NCBI RefSeq assembly: GCF_004363095.1
Contig: NZ_SNYO01000001.1
Location: forward strand, 1-64,000
Length of the DNA: 64,000 bases
Direction: 5' to 3'
DNA from: Actinomycetospora succinea
GTDB lineage: Bacteria > Actinomycetota > Actinomycetes > Mycobacteriales > Pseudonocardiaceae
The number at the start of each line of letters is the position of its first letter. Positions within the stretch are counted from its first letter, which is position 1. A program made the translations under genes and the position numbers. Below, one piece after another: positions 62,714-64,000 of this stretch. The notes below the pieces were generated by a model, which was not told the DNA's origin, did no database searches, and saw only the letters and a list, made by a program, of their open reading frames with translations.

Positions 62714-63607
62714 TCAGCGCGGCCAGGACGACCCGGCGTCGCCGGCGAGCTCGGCCAGCGCCACCTCGGCACGGCCCGACGCCTCACGGCCACGCCGGGC
62801 CGCCTCCGCGTGGAGCAGCCCGTAGGTGAACCCGGGCTCGCCGGCCCGGTGCGCGAGGTCGGCGAGCTCGAGGAGCACCTCGCGCTGGACCACGGTGTCC
62901 TGGTGGTCGCCGAGATGCGTCTGCACGGTCTTCGCCCGGCCGGCCACGCGGGCGGCGTCCTTGCCGTGCACCGCCTCGACGGACTCCGCGGCGTAGCGCA
63001 GCCGCTTGGCCGCCTTGCGCACCTCGTGCAGCAGCTCGGCGTGCTCCTGCTCGGTGCTCGCCCGGGCCGCCGCCGCGACGGCGGCACGCAGGCGCTTGTC
63101 GTCCCGGCGCACGCAACGCGCGAGGACGGGCGCCGCGTCCTCGGTGGCGCGCGCGGTGAGCGGGGGGTCGACGAGGAGCCGCTCCAGGCCGGCGAGCAGC
63201 TCGGCGAAGCGATCACCGTCGAGGACGGCGAGGAGGTCGTCGTGGGCCCGGCGGTAGCGCTGGCGGAGCACCGCGTGCACCCGCTGGTCGACGGGCCCCA
63301 GCACCAGCCACCCGGGCACGGTCGCGAGCAGCTCGCCGAGCTGCTCCTCGGCCACCTCCGCGTCACGGGCCGCCCCGGCGACCCCGGCCACCCACCGCAG
63401 CTCGTCGCGCAGCGGATCGGTCACGTCCCGCCGCAGCACCGGGCGGTAGGTGGCCAGCACCGTCCGCAGCCGCCGCGCGCCGACGCGGAACTGGTGGACC
63501 GCGTCGTGCTCGTCGCGCCGGACCGGCCCGATCGTGTCCCCCAGCGCTCGCACCCGGGACCCCACGATCTCCAGCACGACGTCGCCGGCATCGGCGGGGG
63601 TGGCCAC
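62714..63607 (-). CDS. CHAD-domain protein (polyphosphate-binding type)
   Basis: 297 residues from GTG. A helical CHAD domain covers nearly the whole chain: DAVHQFRVGARRLRTVLATY at 35-54, and HELRK-like repeats with LLHEVRKAAKRLRYAAE (about 193-209) and GDHQDT. The two His/Arg-rich helices form the basic pore that binds inorganic polyphosphate. Usually found with polyphosphate metabolism or as standalone granule proteins. No CYTH or ppk gene is adjacent. Convergent with the TetR gene (10 bp apart). Confidence 0.87.
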   Translation of the reverse strand: MATPADAGDVVLEIVGSRVRALGDTIGPVRRDEHDAVHQFRVGARRLRTVLATYRPVLRRDVTDPLRDELRWVAGVAGAARDAEVAEEQLGELLATVPGWLVLGPVDQRVHAVLRQRYRRAHDDLLAVLDGDRFAELLAGLERLLVDPPLTARATEDAAPVLARCVRRDDKRLRAAVAAAARASTEQEHAELLHEVRKAAKRLRYAAESVEAVHGKDAARVAGRAKTVQTHLGDHQDTVVQREVLLELADLAHRAGEPGFTYGLLHAEAARRGREASGRAEVALAELAGDAGSSWPR

Positions 63608-63735
63608 AGCGATGGTCCTACCATCGGCGGACCCGCGTCGACGGTCTCGATTCGGCTGCGCGGGCGACCTCCTGTGCGACGCCCGGGACCCGCCGCCCCG
63701 CGGCTACGCTGCGTCCGGTCGGGAGGGGGTCGCTG

Positions 63736-64000
63736 ATGGCCGAGCGTGACGGCGCGCGCCGCGTCGACGACGTGGACCGGAAGCTGCTCGCCCTGCTCGG
63801 CGCGGACCCCCGCGCGTCGACGCGCAAGCTCTCCCGCGCGATCGGCATGTCGCCCGGGGCCGTCGGCGAGCGCCTCGAGCGCCTGCAGGAGCACGGGGTG
63901 ATCCGCGGGTTCAGCCTCGACGTCGACCCGTCGGCGCTCGGCTTCGGGCTCGAGGTGCTCGTGGCGATCGAGCTGCGCCAGGGCAGCCCGGTGGAGAACA
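63736..64000 (+). CDS. Lrp/AsnC-family transcriptional regulator (partial, runs off the right edge)
   Basis: 88 residues are visible. The DNA-binding domain is typical: VDRKLLALLGADPRASTRKL, then SRAIGMSPGAVGERLERLQE followed by HGVIRGFSLDVDP. The start of the RAM ligand domain (LEVLVAIELRQG) reaches the window end. ATG follows GGGAGGGGG. Divergent from the CHAD gene. Such regulators sense amino acids or related small molecules; the ligand cannot be predicted. Confidence 0.9.
   Translation, partial: MAERDGARRVDDVDRKLLALLGADPRASTRKLSRAIGMSPGAVGERLERLQEHGVIRGFSLDVDPSALGFGLEVLVAIELRQGSPVEN

Overview
The window is very GC-rich DNA in which many genes start with GTG. It carries a DUF222/HNH (13E12-type) nuclease, a DinB/mycothiol-type maleylpyruvate isomerase-like protein, a PknD-like Ser/Thr kinase and four TetR regulators. 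Together these point to a soil actinobacterium, most likely Pseudonocardiaceae (Pseudonocardia or Actinomycetospora-like). That assignment is an inference from style; no rRNA or tRNA gene is visible. The DNA reads as ordinary chromosome rich in catabolic genes, with one transposase tail at the left edge. I saw no CRISPR array, phage module or recognisable defence island.

Layout. 1-4.2 kb: the end of an IS481-type transposase, then a methyl-transfer group (MetE-core-like and MidA-like genes diverging from a MetF-like gene) and a small membrane protein. 4.2-10.4 kb: FUSC-type membrane protein, split-barrel flavoprotein, DyP peroxidase, AidB-like acyl-CoA dehydrogenase, VOC protein. 10.4-15.5 kb: APH-like kinase, GntR plus dialkylglycine decarboxylase, HNH nuclease, and a gene-poor stretch with hairpin repeats. 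16.2-19 kb: a cation region with a CaCA exchanger, a tiny poly-Asp membrane protein, and a GDT1/TMEM165 exporter behind a yybP-ykoY manganese riboswitch. 19-21.7 kb: cell-wall amidase and a flavin disulfide reductase.

21.7-30.5 kb is a nine-gene catabolic island on the minus strand. It runs FAH-family hydrolase, cyclase-family hydrolase, 3-hydroxyacyl-CoA dehydrogenase, SnoaL-like protein, TetR, enoyl-CoA hydratase, then a three-subunit molybdenum hydroxylase. It falls into two transcription units, and each is preceded by nearly the same 20-bp TetR-type palindrome (25447-25466 and 30446-30465). This is the best candidate for an undescribed pathway in the window: molybdenum-dependent ring hydroxylation, ring opening, C-C hydrolysis and beta-oxidation of an unknown cyclic substrate. 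A divergent LysR and dihydroxyphthalate-decarboxylase-like pair sits beside it.

32.8-41.1 kb holds acyl-CoA genes: a DUF35 protein with a thiolase-fold protein lacking the nucleophilic cysteine, a single-chain biotin-dependent acyl-CoA carboxylase, a MaoC pair, and a CsoR-box-controlled DUF4396 gene that looks leaderless. 41.2-45.3 kb is a PTS-type dihydroxyacetone kinase operon in which DhaM is fused to HPr and a full-length Enzyme I. 45.4-49.2 kb is a P450, metallo-beta-lactamase and FAH operon opposite a TetR with twin operators. 49.2-53.1 kb holds a TetR with tandem operators, membrane proteins and a zinc-ribbon methyltransferase. 53.1-57.1 kb holds the kinase, a quinone reductase-like enzyme and an ECF sigma factor with a SnoaL tail. 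57.1-62.7 kb is an acyl-CoA ligase pair (one with degenerate active-site motifs) plus DUF1097, opposite a zinc alcohol dehydrogenase and TetR. A striking mirror-symmetric 98-bp bidirectional promoter separates the two arms. The window ends with a CHAD protein and the start of an Lrp/AsnC regulator.

Two dispersed short repeats recur. One is a 28-bp element found inside three unrelated coding sequences in the same sense orientation. The other is a GAGCGAAGG hairpin found in two intergenic regions.
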